Source of the DNA: a bacterium
GTDB lineage: Bacteria > SZUA-79 > Acidulodesulfobacterales > Acidulodesulfobacteraceae
Length of the DNA stretch: 16,000 nt
NCBI GenBank assembly: GCA_021794335.1
Contig: JAJYQZ010000309.1
Location: 1-16,000 of the forward strand
Direction: 5' to 3'
The notes below the pieces were generated by a model. It had not been told where the DNA came from, did no database searches, and saw only the letters and a program-made list of their open reading frames with translations. The position numbers and the translations under genes were made by a program. Below, piece after piece: positions 4,872 to 12,951 of this stretch (within the stretch, counting starts at the first letter, position 1; every line of letters starts with the position of its first letter).

Positions 4872-6377
4872 TTAATTTACAGAAGGAGTCGGTATATAAA
4901 ATGACGCGGTATATGTTGGACCGCCATTATACGGAACGTAATCTATAGTTCCATTATAACCACTAGGATTAGATGGGTTTGACGTTATATAATACCCACC
5001 TCCTGCATTATCAAACGAGCTGCCTTGATTATATCCATTCGAATCTTGCCATATTGTTGCCCCTGAAGGGAAACATGTTCCTTCTGGATTGCATGAATTC
5101 ATTCCGGCTTGAGCCGGCGTAACACCAGTTCCTGTAATAATACCATACTTCCATATTGCAATTTGATAAATAACTCCATTTACATTAATATCCAAACCTG
5201 CTACATCAAAAAAGTTATAAAGAGGTTCAGTAGGTATAAAGTTAGCACCTGGATATTGTCCCGAAGGTATAATAGTATATGGTGGATAACTATCAAAATA
5301 ACTCTCTACACCATAAATATGATTACTTAATCCAGATATACTAGATGGAGCCAAATATTGAATAGTCGAAGTAGAAAAAGGTGAATTCATATTATACATA
5401 TAAGCATTACTAGGAGAAGAACCTCCTATACTATAATTATCAAAATAAGACGAGCCTACGGGTAAATTTAAAATTTCTGCCTGCCCAGGATCGTTTATCA
5501 TTACTGAATTAACTTGAGATTTATAAGCGGGAATACAATACCCTTGTGATAAAAACGTCCAATATGATTGATTAATAATATCAGAATAAGTATTGCCAGG
5601 ACTAATAATAGTTGAACCAGTTGGACAAGAAAGATTCCAGCCAGAAGAATTTATAGTTGGCATATTCAATGCGCTATTATCATTTATAGCTCCAGTAGAA
5701 CCATGAACTGAATCCCAATCTGCCATAATAGCATCGTAAAACTTAAATACAAAATACCCCCATTGATTAGGCGCATAAATATAAACAACAACTCCTGTAG
5801 AAGAAGCAGTATTTGATGTAGAAACTGTTCCTGAGTTATAAGTAATAATATCGCTAGAACTAGGTTGTGTTTGCCCAATATAAAAAGATGGACCATTATT
5901 AATACATGGATTGTGCGCATTTTCAAAAGACATATTAAAACTGGATAGTTTACTCTCAACTTGTGTATTTAAACTCAGAACACCTAAATCTCCGGATAAA
6001 CCGTTTTTAGTCATAAGATCAGAATTATAACTTCCTGAAGTTTCTATCTCTAGATCCATAACATCTTGATTACATGCATCCGTAGAATAAATACCGATAA
6101 TAGATTGCCCAAATGGTGTAGTCTGCGGAAACGTTTCCGGCAAAAGTCCATATGATTGTAAATTTGAAACAGTTAAAGATGTTGTAGAAAGCGGAATTCC
6201 AAAAGATTCAGAATAATCATAAGCAGCCTGACTAAACTGTTTTAATTCTTTAGCTTCTTGTACTACACTTGCCGACAGATTTGAGTTATTAGTCGTATGC
6301 CTTAAAATAGCAGACTCAGAACCTATCATTATTAGGGACATAATTATAAAAATTATTGCAGCTATTATATTTGTCAT
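4872..6377 (-). CDS. Large PilV-like minor pilin / tip protein (second copy)
   Basis: A 501-residue protein with a pilin-like hydrophobic N-terminus (IIAAIIFIIMSLIMIG, residues 4-19) and a long Ser/Asn/Gly/Tyr-rich exported part. Residues 35-95 resemble the PilV (shufflon protein) N-terminal region: a helix with QFSQAAYDY, then NLQSYGLLPETF and TPFGQS, matching the neighbouring 434-residue protein (TLKTDNYLSSSF, PLGETLQG). Cysteines at several places (such as SCNPEGTCF) suggest disulfides outside the cell. PilV proteins cap the pilus and choose the surface contacted. No R64-type shufflon recombination sites or invertible segments were seen inside or after the gene. AGGA lies seven bases before the ATG, four bases after the previous gene. 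There is no canonical prepilin leader with Gly at -1 and Glu at +5. Ligand unknown. Confidence 0.75.
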   Translation of the reverse strand: MTNIIAAIIFIIMSLIMIGSESAILRHTTNNSNLSASVVQEAKELKQFSQAAYDYSESFGIPLSTTSLTVSNLQSYGLLPETFPQTTPFGQSIIGIYSTDACNQDVMDLEIETSGSYNSDLMTKNGLSGDLGVLSLNTQVESKLSSFNMSFENAHNPCINNGPSFYIGQTQPSSSDIITYNSGTVSTSNTASSTGVVVYIYAPNQWGYFVFKFYDAIMADWDSVHGSTGAINDNSALNMPTINSSGWNLSCPTGSTIISPGNTYSDIINQSYWTFLSQGYCIPAYKSQVNSVMINDPGQAEILNLPVGSSYFDNYSIGGSSPSNAYMYNMNSPFSTSTIQYLAPSSISGLSNHIYGVESYFDSYPPYTIIPSGQYPGANFIPTEPLYNFFDVAGLDINVNGVIYQIAIWKYGIITGTGVTPAQAGMNSCNPEGTCFPSGATIWQDSNGYNQGSSFDNAGGGYYITSNPSNPSGYNGTIDYVPYNGGPTYTASFYIPTPSVN

Positions 6378-6381
6378 TTTA

Positions 6382-7686
6382 TTATCCTAAATTTATATTT
6401 GTTAAACCTAAATCATTAATTGCATTCCAGCATGGTGCCAAAGCATAAGGAGACACTTCTGTTGCAGGTTGATTACTGCTACTTTCAACACATATATCGT
6501 TACTTGTTCCGATCCATAGAACTGCTCCTGTAGATCCATATTGACCCCACACTTGATCATAAGAACCTGAATTATAATAACCGCTAGAAAAATTAGTCCA
6601 AAACACTAAAAATGTATATGAAGCCATACCTACAGTGATTTTATAAACCTGACCAGCTTGAGGAGAAACACCACTAACTGAATCACTATCTCCATTATAA
6701 GTTTCTCCGTCTGTTATTTCCATTTGGTCAGAACTATAATTAAGCGAAGTAACCGGACCTATATTTTGAAAAGGTGTTGACGTAATATTTATTATACTTT
6801 TTGGAGACGGAATACATAAATAAGTCGAGCCAGTATAATATATACTTTGACCTGGTATAGTTATACTATTTAAAGCCGCACCAGTAGGCGGACTATCAAT
6901 ATTATACTCCCAATTAGTCGGTTCTGAAGGAGTTAAACCATTTGAAGGGCATAGAGCAGCACTCCCTAAATTACTATAAGTAATAGCCGCCGGTGAAGAT
7001 GACGGATTACCTGTATTATAAGTATCTGTTACTGTAACGCCAAATACCCAATAATCTGGCTCTTTCTCTTTCTCCAAGGATGGAGCCACAAAAAATGAAT
7101 AGTTATTATTATAAGCAATAGGCGGTATAGTCTGGTCAAACTCTGTTCCTGAAACAGGGAAATAATTAGATATATTATCTGAAACAGAACTTTGAGGTTG
7201 AGTAAATACATTATTATTAATAGAAAATGCACTCATAGAGTTATCTATATTTTGAACATCTACAGAAACTAAATAAGTAAACGCTTTCCATTGCTCCTCA
7301 CTACTTAAACCATATTTAGCGAGAATACCCGCATTTGGAACTGAGCCTGGATAAACAATCCAAGTTTGCGGGAAACCCCAAGGCTCAGCAATACTACCTT
7401 GTAAAGTCTCGCCTAAAGGGTCAGCGCATGAAAAAGAAGAAGAAAGATAGTTATCTGTTTTAAGAGTAGCACAGCTTACAGTCCCCATTATATTATTGTT
7501 AAAATTAGCATTAACATAAGCATTGAGAGCCTGTGCAAATTCTTCATATTGTGAAGCAGTTTGTTCAGCTACGGCAATAACCGACTGATTCGTTGTAGCA
7601 TGCGTTTCAAATTTAATTACTCCTATGCCTACGGCTATGACTATCATTATTGCGACGATTGCGCCTAATATTTGACTTATTCCCAT
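6382..7686 (-). CDS. pilV: Large PilV-like minor pilin / tip adhesin (first copy)
   Basis: A 434-residue exported protein, starting MGISQILGAIVAIMIVIAVG: a hydrophobic pilin helix from residue 3 with no basic leader. The following segment (35-100) has the PilV-type pattern: helix QYEEFAQALNAYV, then TLKTDNYLSSSF and PLGETLQG, which in the shufflon-protein family corresponds to the Leu-x-x-x-Gly-Tyr-Leu / N-x-x-GQ region. The rest is rich in Ser, Asn, Thr and Tyr and probably beta-structured, with six or so scattered cysteines that may form disulfides. GGGGAG five bases before the ATG supports the start, and the gene is one base from the ATPase gene before it. By family role it would sit at the pilus tip and bind a recipient cell or surface. 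The assignment rests on pattern similarity and operon position. Confidence 0.78.
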   Translation of the reverse strand: MGISQILGAIVAIMIVIAVGIGVIKFETHATTNQSVIAVAEQTASQYEEFAQALNAYVNANFNNNIMGTVSCATLKTDNYLSSSFSCADPLGETLQGSIAEPWGFPQTWIVYPGSVPNAGILAKYGLSSEEQWKAFTYLVSVDVQNIDNSMSAFSINNNVFTQPQSSVSDNISNYFPVSGTEFDQTIPPIAYNNNYSFFVAPSLEKEKEPDYWVFGVTVTDTYNTGNPSSSPAAITYSNLGSAALCPSNGLTPSEPTNWEYNIDSPPTGAALNSITIPGQSIYYTGSTYLCIPSPKSIINITSTPFQNIGPVTSLNYSSDQMEITDGETYNGDSDSVSGVSPQAGQVYKITVGMASYTFLVFWTNFSSGYYNSGSYDQVWGQYGSTGAVLWIGTSNDICVESSSNQPATEVSPYALAPCWNAINDLGLTNINLG

Positions 7687-7687
7687 A

Positions 7688-8584
7688 TTAACTCCCCGTT
7701 AAAATCGAATTTGCCTGCTGCGTGGCATAATTTTCCACTGCGTTAAAATTCATTTCCTTTATTGCGATTCTTACTGTAGGACTGTCGCAGAATAAAGGGG
7801 ATACATGCATAAATCTTTTTCCGCTGTCTAATGTTTTTACGGTTAAATATATGATAGCCGATAGAGTTGTAGATAGCATAAATTCTGAGTTCTTGCCGGC
7901 TAAATTTATTAATCTTTCTATCGCCATCGATACGCTTGAGGCATGGATCGTAGTAATAATCAAAGCGCCGTTTCCGGAGTGCGTCACGACTTCTTTAGCT
8001 TCCGAACTTCTTAAGACCTCTCCTAAGTAAACTATATCGGTATCGGCTCTTAACGCCCTTGAAGCGTAATAGCCTAATTCCTCGTTCACGCGGATATTTG
8101 AATAGTTCCTTTCGTGAACGTCTATCTGCTGTATGACGCCGTTATTATAAATACCGTCTAAATCAAGTTCCGGCGGATCTTCTAAGACCTGAGCAGAGCC
8201 GCCGTATTTTTTAATTCTTTCTAATAAAAGACTTGACCCGCAGGTAGTTTTACCGACTCCCTGGAGTCCCGCAAAAATTACAAGACCGTTTAGTTTTGGT
8301 TCAATAAGCCTCTCAACTATTTTTGCCGGCATGCCTAATTCTAATAAAGGCTTTAGGTCATGCATAAGTTTTCTTATTACGTAACTCGTCCCGTTAACGG
8401 AGTTTACGGTCTCGATCCGGCAAGGCTCGTTATTAATCTTATATTTAAAAGATATTTTATCCTTGCCGGATTCTTTAATTTCGTTATAAAGACCGTTTGG
8501 CACGGTTATAACCTCAAGACTTCTTTTTCCTTTAACCCTGGTTAAAGCTTTATCTGGATAAAGCCACATAGTTGAAAAATCCAT
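7688..8584 (-). CDS. PilT-like secretion/retraction ATPase
   Basis: A 298-residue P-loop ATPase of the GspE/PilT/VirB11 superfamily. Walker A is GLQGVGKT (106-113), the Asp box LEDPPELDL (134-142), Walker B DIVYLGEVLRSSEA (183-196) and the His box LIITTIHASS (208-217). A small N-terminal domain (1-75) precedes a linker, YVIRKLMHDLKPLLELGMP, that resembles the PilT linker. The tetracysteine zinc motif of assembly ATPases is absent, so it is shorter and more like PilT or DotB than GspE. It would hydrolyse ATP at the cytoplasmic base of the pilus, perhaps for retraction or disassembly. The R64 thin-pilus operon has no second ATPase; its gene called pilT encodes a transglycosylase, so I give no symbol. 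It lies between the major pilin and the tip pilins, with AAGGGGA before the start. Confidence 0.9.
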   Translation of the reverse strand: MDFSTMWLYPDKALTRVKGKRSLEVITVPNGLYNEIKESGKDKISFKYKINNEPCRIETVNSVNGTSYVIRKLMHDLKPLLELGMPAKIVERLIEPKLNGLVIFAGLQGVGKTTCGSSLLLERIKKYGGSAQVLEDPPELDLDGIYNNGVIQQIDVHERNYSNIRVNEELGYYASRALRADTDIVYLGEVLRSSEAKEVVTHSGNGALIITTIHASSVSMAIERLINLAGKNSEFMLSTTLSAIIYLTVKTLDSGKRFMHVSPLFCDSPTVRIAIKEMNFNAVENYATQQANSILTGS

Positions 8585-8599
8585 AAATTCCCCTTTAAT

Positions 8600-9106
8600 T
8601 TAATTTAAAGTCCAGATTAAATCAGTCGGACCGCTTGATGTCGCTGTCTGGCAAGCGGCGGATAACGTCGCCGGATCGAATGCCGTTACATCGTTGTCAC
8701 CTATGCTTAAACTTACTAAATTGCTTGAGTTATAAGACGACGCTAATTTAGTACAGGAATCCTGCGGAACGTTATTAAACTCTACCGTAAACTCGTTAGG
8801 ATTACTTGCATTATCTTCCGTAATAACCTGTCCGCCCCAAGGGTTAGTTGCCTGCGTTGAATTCTGAGTTGCCATGCTGGACGGATATACTCCGCCTTGA
8901 ATAGCTACCGTATTAGTTAATCCGGAAAAACTCGGCTGTGATGCATAAAGCCCCTGCACATTCGCAATAACAGTAGAGAGTTCGCTTGATGCTTCAGCTC
9001 CTTTTGTTCCCGAAAATGCTCCAGTAATATAGCCGCCTATAAAAACTAACGTCATAACGGTTAAAGCTAAAACTACCAAATAAGTTAAAATTTTTGTAAT
9101 TCCCAT
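8600..9106 (-). CDS. pilS: Type IVb major pilin, PilS family
   Basis: The structural subunit of the pilus, 168 residues. After an N-terminal hydrophobic helix (6-30) the sequence follows the PilS pattern closely: ELSTVIANVQGLYASQP, then an AIQGGVYPSSM loop, NPWGG (88-92), an EFTVEFNNVPQDSCTKLAS segment and a C-terminal AACQTA, with C118 and C152 placed for the family's disulfide. Oddly, the protein begins MGITKILTYLVVL, with no positively charged leader and no Glu at position 5 of any plausible mature end. The start is firm, with AAGGAGG five bases before the ATG. A two-residue leader (cut after MG) or no processing are the options. It lies 21 bases after the platform gene. Its strong ribosome binding site suits a highly made product. 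Confidence 0.9.
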   Translation of the reverse strand: MGITKILTYLVVLALTVMTLVFIGGYITGAFSGTKGAEASSELSTVIANVQGLYASQPSFSGLTNTVAIQGGVYPSSMATQNSTQATNPWGGQVITEDNASNPNEFTVEFNNVPQDSCTKLASSYNSSNLVSLSIGDNDVTAFDPATLSAACQTATSSGPTDLIWTLN

Positions 9107-9127
9107 AAAATCCTCCTTAAATATTAA

Positions 9128-10189
9128 TTAATGCATTATATTCATTGAATTGGATATATTTTGAACTAACGATAAAACGCCTATAACTATAAAAATTATC
9201 ATTAAATAAAGTAAAACGTTGACTAAAGCTTGCACCGCCATAGAGACTCTTTTGATATAAACTTTTATTTTTTTAATGTTGTAATCAGAAATCATCTTAA
9301 GTTTTTCGCTGAAATTCGGAAAATTGGAAAAAACGGCTATATCGTCTACTGTATCGGTATCCGGAAAAGCGTAATTAGAAATCTGCATAGCTTCGCCGAT
9401 ATTCATGCCGTTTTGCATGCCCGTGTAAAAGCTTTTTAATCTTTCTTTTAAATAATTATTGCTGTATTTTGACATTTCTTTTAAAGCGTTTACTTCATTA
9501 ACTCCTGCGCTTATTAATCCGGATAGACCTATTAACCATACTGCGCCCGTATATTTCCTGTAAACCGAAAAAGGAAAAACTTTATCAAGTTCTTTTCTGA
9601 CATTACCGGTCAGCCTCGGAAAAGAATAAAATATTATAAATATCAAAGCCGCAAACAGTATAGGAGTTAAAAACATCCATACGGAATTTACGTAATTAGA
9701 CATACCTATTAAAACGCTTGCCGAACCTGTTATTTTATTTGTGCCTATCATTTTTAATATTGGACCCAAAGCAAACTTGCCCAGATAATATAAAAATCCG
9801 TACACGGCAAGAAACAATACTACCGGTCCGGTAAGACCGCCTATAAATTCAGTGAAAAGTTCCGATTTCATATTATCTAAATTAATAATAAGTTTAAGCG
9901 TTTCAGAAATCTTGCCGGCTTTTTCCGCGGAAACAAGCATAGTATAATCCGCCTGCGGCACCCATTTTTTTACCGAATCCGCAAATGTTTTTCCGTTTGA
10001 CAATCTTGATTGAATATCTTCTAAAACCATCTTAGTTACGATATCTTTATTCCTTAAAGCCCTTTTTAAGAGTTCCTTAATAGATTCTTTTAAATTAATT
10101 CCATATTCTAATTGAACCGCAAGTTTATCGTATATATCATGCTTGATCTTTTTTCTTGCTATTAAAAAAAGTATTTTTTTATAATTCAT
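9128..10189 (-). CDS. pilR: Inner-membrane platform protein, PilR/GspF family
   Basis: GspF-family proteins form the membrane platform that couples the assembly ATPase to pilin polymerisation. The 353-residue product has two repeated cytoplasmic GspF-like domains (about 15-110 and 205-305), the first containing VSAEKAGKISETL, a typical GspF signature, and the second LIGLSGLISAGVN. Three transmembrane segments are visible at about 118-137, 168-190 and 322-342, the usual topology. I chose the ATG at 10189, which overlaps the end of the ATPase gene and has GAGG nine bases upstream; a longer reading from 10213 adds eight residues but lacks a Shine-Dalgarno. Overlap with the ATPase gene implies translational coupling of the two partner proteins. 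Confidence 0.93.
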   Translation of the reverse strand: MNYKKILFLIARKKIKHDIYDKLAVQLEYGINLKESIKELLKRALRNKDIVTKMVLEDIQSRLSNGKTFADSVKKWVPQADYTMLVSAEKAGKISETLKLIINLDNMKSELFTEFIGGLTGPVVLFLAVYGFLYYLGKFALGPILKMIGTNKITGSASVLIGMSNYVNSVWMFLTPILFAALIFIIFYSFPRLTGNVRKELDKVFPFSVYRKYTGAVWLIGLSGLISAGVNEVNALKEMSKYSNNYLKERLKSFYTGMQNGMNIGEAMQISNYAFPDTDTVDDIAVFSNFPNFSEKLKMISDYNIKKIKVYIKRVSMAVQALVNVLLYLMIIFIVIGVLSLVQNISNSMNIMH

Positions 10190-11864
10190 AACTGCCCGCC
10201 TCATAATTTTCATAATTTAAATGTTTTTCTTCTATATTGCCGACGACTGCCACGATATCTTTAGGATCGACTTCTCCGTCTATCATTCTTTTTAAAGAAT
10301 GCTTCATCATAGTAAACCCTTCATTTTCAAATCTCCTGCGCGCAGCCGCAATGCCTTCGTCTTTAATTTCTTTAATAATATCTTCCGTCATATCTAAAAC
10401 TTCCGCCACGACAACTCTCCCTTGAATACCTGTATGATTGCATTTACCGCAGCCGCTTTCATTTCTTAACTTAATATTAGAGGATAAAGGTTCTAAAATA
10501 TTTACCAGATCGGAATCCAACAAGCTCGCATCGAACTCTTTTTTGCAGTTATCGCATAGTCTCGGTAAAAGTCTTTGACCTACCAAAACATTTAATAATT
10601 TTTCGTCGTATAAATCGTTTTTGTCCAAACCAAACCTCTCAAGTCTCAGTAAAATAGCAAATACGTCTATCGCATGGATAGTTGACCACATCTGGTGGCC
10701 GGTTATAACAGCGTCGAATGCGGCATTAGCGGTAGCGGCATCTCTTATTTCGCCTACCATTAATATATCAGGATCACTCCTCATAGCTACTCTTAAACCT
10801 TCAGCGAATTTAGATTCCCTTTTCTCATCCGTATCAGCGTTTAAAACCGGAAGCTGTTTTGCTCCGGCAATAGGATATTCCGGCGGGTCTTCTATCGTAT
10901 ATATAGCTTTGTCGGGATACATCATCCATTGAAATTCCAAAGCTTTTTTCAAAGCCGTGGTTTTTCCTGAACCGGTCGGTCCGGAAAATAAAACCATGCC
11001 CTGAGGCTGCCTTGCAGCTTTGGTTAATATTAAAGCCTGCTCCTGTGTATAACCGTATTCTTTAAAAGTTTTAAGTCCAAGTTCTAACGAGCCTTTTTGT
11101 TTGAATAAAACGTCCTCGATGACTTTTTTGCTTACAAACCTGTTATTAACCAAGACGTCGCCAAGCTTTACGGACTGTCCTTTATTCTTTAATTCCTCCT
11201 GAATGCGCAAAGCCGTATTTAAGGTCTCTTGCGTTATTATTTTGCTCTCTAAAAGTATCTGTCCTATTTTTCTCGTATTATGCCTTTTATTTTCCTCATG
11301 CTTATAAAGCAAACGCAATACCATGAAATATCCGTTTAAAACAGGACCTCGTTGAATCCTGATAGATGATACAGTTTCAGGCAATATATTTGTATCAAAT
11401 GAATGAATTTGGCCTGCCTGATATTCATATTCGCGGTAAGACACATCGGTCGTAGAAGTATTCTGATAAATTGAACGCATAATAGACTTGCCTTCATCGT
11501 TTGAAAGCTGCAGATATAATTCTAATCTTCCGTGAACGCGCAAAAAAACATTGGTATAACCGTCGCTGTATGTTATCAAATGAATATCGCTCGCATATCT
11601 TAATGCAGCGTAATTAAATATTTTTTTATAAATATTTATAATCCGGCTGTCTATACTTTCATTTTGCGGATTATAATTCCCGCTTATTTCAAGAGACTGG
11701 AGCTCTTCGGCCGTTTTAACCACAACCTCGATACCGCCGGCGCTTTGCTCGTAAGATTTTTTAAAGCTTAAGAATAAAGGATGCGAGCGGTATGCGTTTA
11801 AAACATATATTTTATTTCCGTCTATCCTTATGCCTTGAGAAATTTCTTCCGGAACATTAATCAT
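10179..11864 (-). CDS. pilQ: Pilus assembly ATPase, PilQ/GspE family, with internal MshEN-like insert
   Basis: The hexameric cytoplasmic motor for pilus extension. Residues 72-190 form the N2 domain (ASDIHLITYSDGYTNVFLRV and HGRLEL). Residues 262-561 form the ATPase core: Walker A GPTGSGKT (295-302), Asp box TIEDPPEYP (323-331), Walker B DILMVGEIRDA (366-376), His box GHQMWSTIHA (389-398), and zinc-type cysteines C437, C440, C472, C475. Between them, residues 199-256 hold two 24-residue motifs matching the MshEN pattern: KIG..LL..K II....L...L..Q and KLG..LV..R FV....I...L..Q, ten residues apart. MshEN modules bind cyclic-di-GMP and normally sit at the N-terminus of such ATPases, so this position is unusual. 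The leading Arg is Lys in both motifs, and the mid-motif Gly is replaced by K208 and R242. The start overlaps the PilO-like gene by eight bases, with GGAGG six bases upstream. Confidence 0.96.
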   Translation of the reverse strand: MINVPEEISQGIRIDGNKIYVLNAYRSHPLFLSFKKSYEQSAGGIEVVVKTAEELQSLEISGNYNPQNESIDSRIINIYKKIFNYAALRYASDIHLITYSDGYTNVFLRVHGRLELYLQLSNDEGKSIMRSIYQNTSTTDVSYREYEYQAGQIHSFDTNILPETVSSIRIQRGPVLNGYFMVLRLLYKHEENKRHNTRKIGQILLESKIITQETLNTALRIQEELKNKGQSVKLGDVLVNNRFVSKKVIEDVLFKQKGSLELGLKTFKEYGYTQEQALILTKAARQPQGMVLFSGPTGSGKTTALKKALEFQWMMYPDKAIYTIEDPPEYPIAGAKQLPVLNADTDEKRESKFAEGLRVAMRSDPDILMVGEIRDAATANAAFDAVITGHQMWSTIHAIDVFAILLRLERFGLDKNDLYDEKLLNVLVGQRLLPRLCDNCKKEFDASLLDSDLVNILEPLSSNIKLRNESGCGKCNHTGIQGRVVVAEVLDMTEDIIKEIKDEGIAAARRRFENEGFTMMKHSLKRMIDGEVDPKDIVAVVGNIEEKHLNYENYEAGSYEL

Positions 11865-12951
11865 ACCACGCCTCCGCGACTACGTTTATCCGCTCGTTAA
11901 GCGGCAGTTCGGAAATCTTAATGCTTTCTATCCTAAAAGTCGGAATCGTAAAAAAAACAGGCAGGATTTTTAAGCTGTTTAAATTCAAATTAAGCATAAA
12001 TTTATCTCCCGCGTTAGTTACGTTTCCCGTTATATTAAACTCCTGCATATACCCGTAGATTAATTTCATTGCGCCTCTGCGGCTTAAAAGTTTGCGGAAA
12101 TGCGCCGGATTGCTTAAATTAACGCTAATATTTTTAGTCACTTCCAAACCGTTTTGACCGATATTGCCTTTAGGGGCTATAAGAGTCGTTCCAAACAGCT
12201 GCTTTTTATAAACAACCGAAATATCGTTAGCCGTGCAGGAAAGGCTTGACGCCTTCCAGCCGTAACAAGAGCTAGGCAAAGAATTCAATTCTTCTTTGCA
12301 CTTATATAAAATTAAAGCAGGCTTAGGCAAAGTCTTATATCCTTGAATCTTTACCGCAGCCTTTTTTGCAAACACTTTCGGAATAAATACTTTAGGTTTT
12401 ATCTGTTGAATTTGACGCTTATGATAAAAATACAAAATAAATACTGCTGCTAATACGCCTATCGCAATAAATAATAGAATATTATACTTTTTAGAGGTAC
12501 TTAAAACGTAACTTCCGCCCTGGGTTAAAAGAGCTTCTAAGTCTTCAATTTCTCCATTTTCAATTATACTGTCCCATTCTCCGATGGAAATCGTTTCCTG
12601 AAAAACCTTATCTATCTCTTCTTTAGTTCCTATTACGTCTCCGTCCGGAATAATGGCCTGATTATCCCTGACGGCAATAAGCCAGTATAAATCGTCTTCA
12701 ATATGAAATACGCCGAGCCACGGCTCTTTTTTAGCATTGGCAACGTTAGACGCTAAAGAATATAACTTTTTATATTTACCGTCAAGATCTTCGGAATAGC
12801 CGATATTAATCATCCCTGAGAGATTTCTGACGCAATAATAGCCGTTCCCTAATTCTTTAATTTTTTCTTTAACATTATCGGAAGCCGAAAGCGTCTGCCA
12901 TGAAAGACCCGCATAATACGATTTGCCGGCTATATTAATTATTTTCATCAT
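11857..12951 (-). CDS. pilO: PilO2-like type IVb pilus accessory protein
   Basis: A 364-residue bitopic inner-membrane protein. The N-terminal cytoplasmic part (1-150) opens with IINIAGKSYYAGLSWQTL, resembling the start of R64-type PilO (pilin accessory protein family). One transmembrane helix, YNILLFIAIGVLAAVFILYF (156-175), leads to a periplasmic domain of about 190 residues with a pair of cysteines (KCKEELNSLPSSCYGW, then LSCTAND) that may form disulfides. Family members link the inner-membrane platform to the periplasm and the secretin. The assignment rests on the N-terminal pattern, topology and position between the secretin-side genes and the ATPase. AGGTGG precedes the paired ATG codons at 12951 and 12948. 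It overlaps the GGEEF gene by 17 bases and the ATPase by eight. Confidence 0.82.
   Translation of the reverse strand: MMKIINIAGKSYYAGLSWQTLSASDNVKEKIKELGNGYYCVRNLSGMINIGYSEDLDGKYKKLYSLASNVANAKKEPWLGVFHIEDDLYWLIAVRDNQAIIPDGDVIGTKEEIDKVFQETISIGEWDSIIENGEIEDLEALLTQGGSYVLSTSKKYNILLFIAIGVLAAVFILYFYHKRQIQQIKPKVFIPKVFAKKAAVKIQGYKTLPKPALILYKCKEELNSLPSSCYGWKASSLSCTANDISVVYKKQLFGTTLIAPKGNIGQNGLEVTKNISVNLSNPAHFRKLLSRRGAMKLIYGYMQEFNITGNVTNAGDKFMLNLNLNSLKILPVFFTIPTFRIESIKISELPLNERINVVAEAWYD

Noticed and set aside
4872..7686. R64-type shufflon with invertible tip segments
   Set aside because: I saw no repeated inverted recombination sites in or after the PilV-like genes, and the only recombinase is next to the distant tRNA gene.
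9230..9439. Plus-strand ORFs opposite the pil genes (for example 9230-9439, 10621-10932, 15138-15443)
   Set aside because: They are shadows of well-supported minus-strand genes, with no ribosome binding sites or domain signatures.
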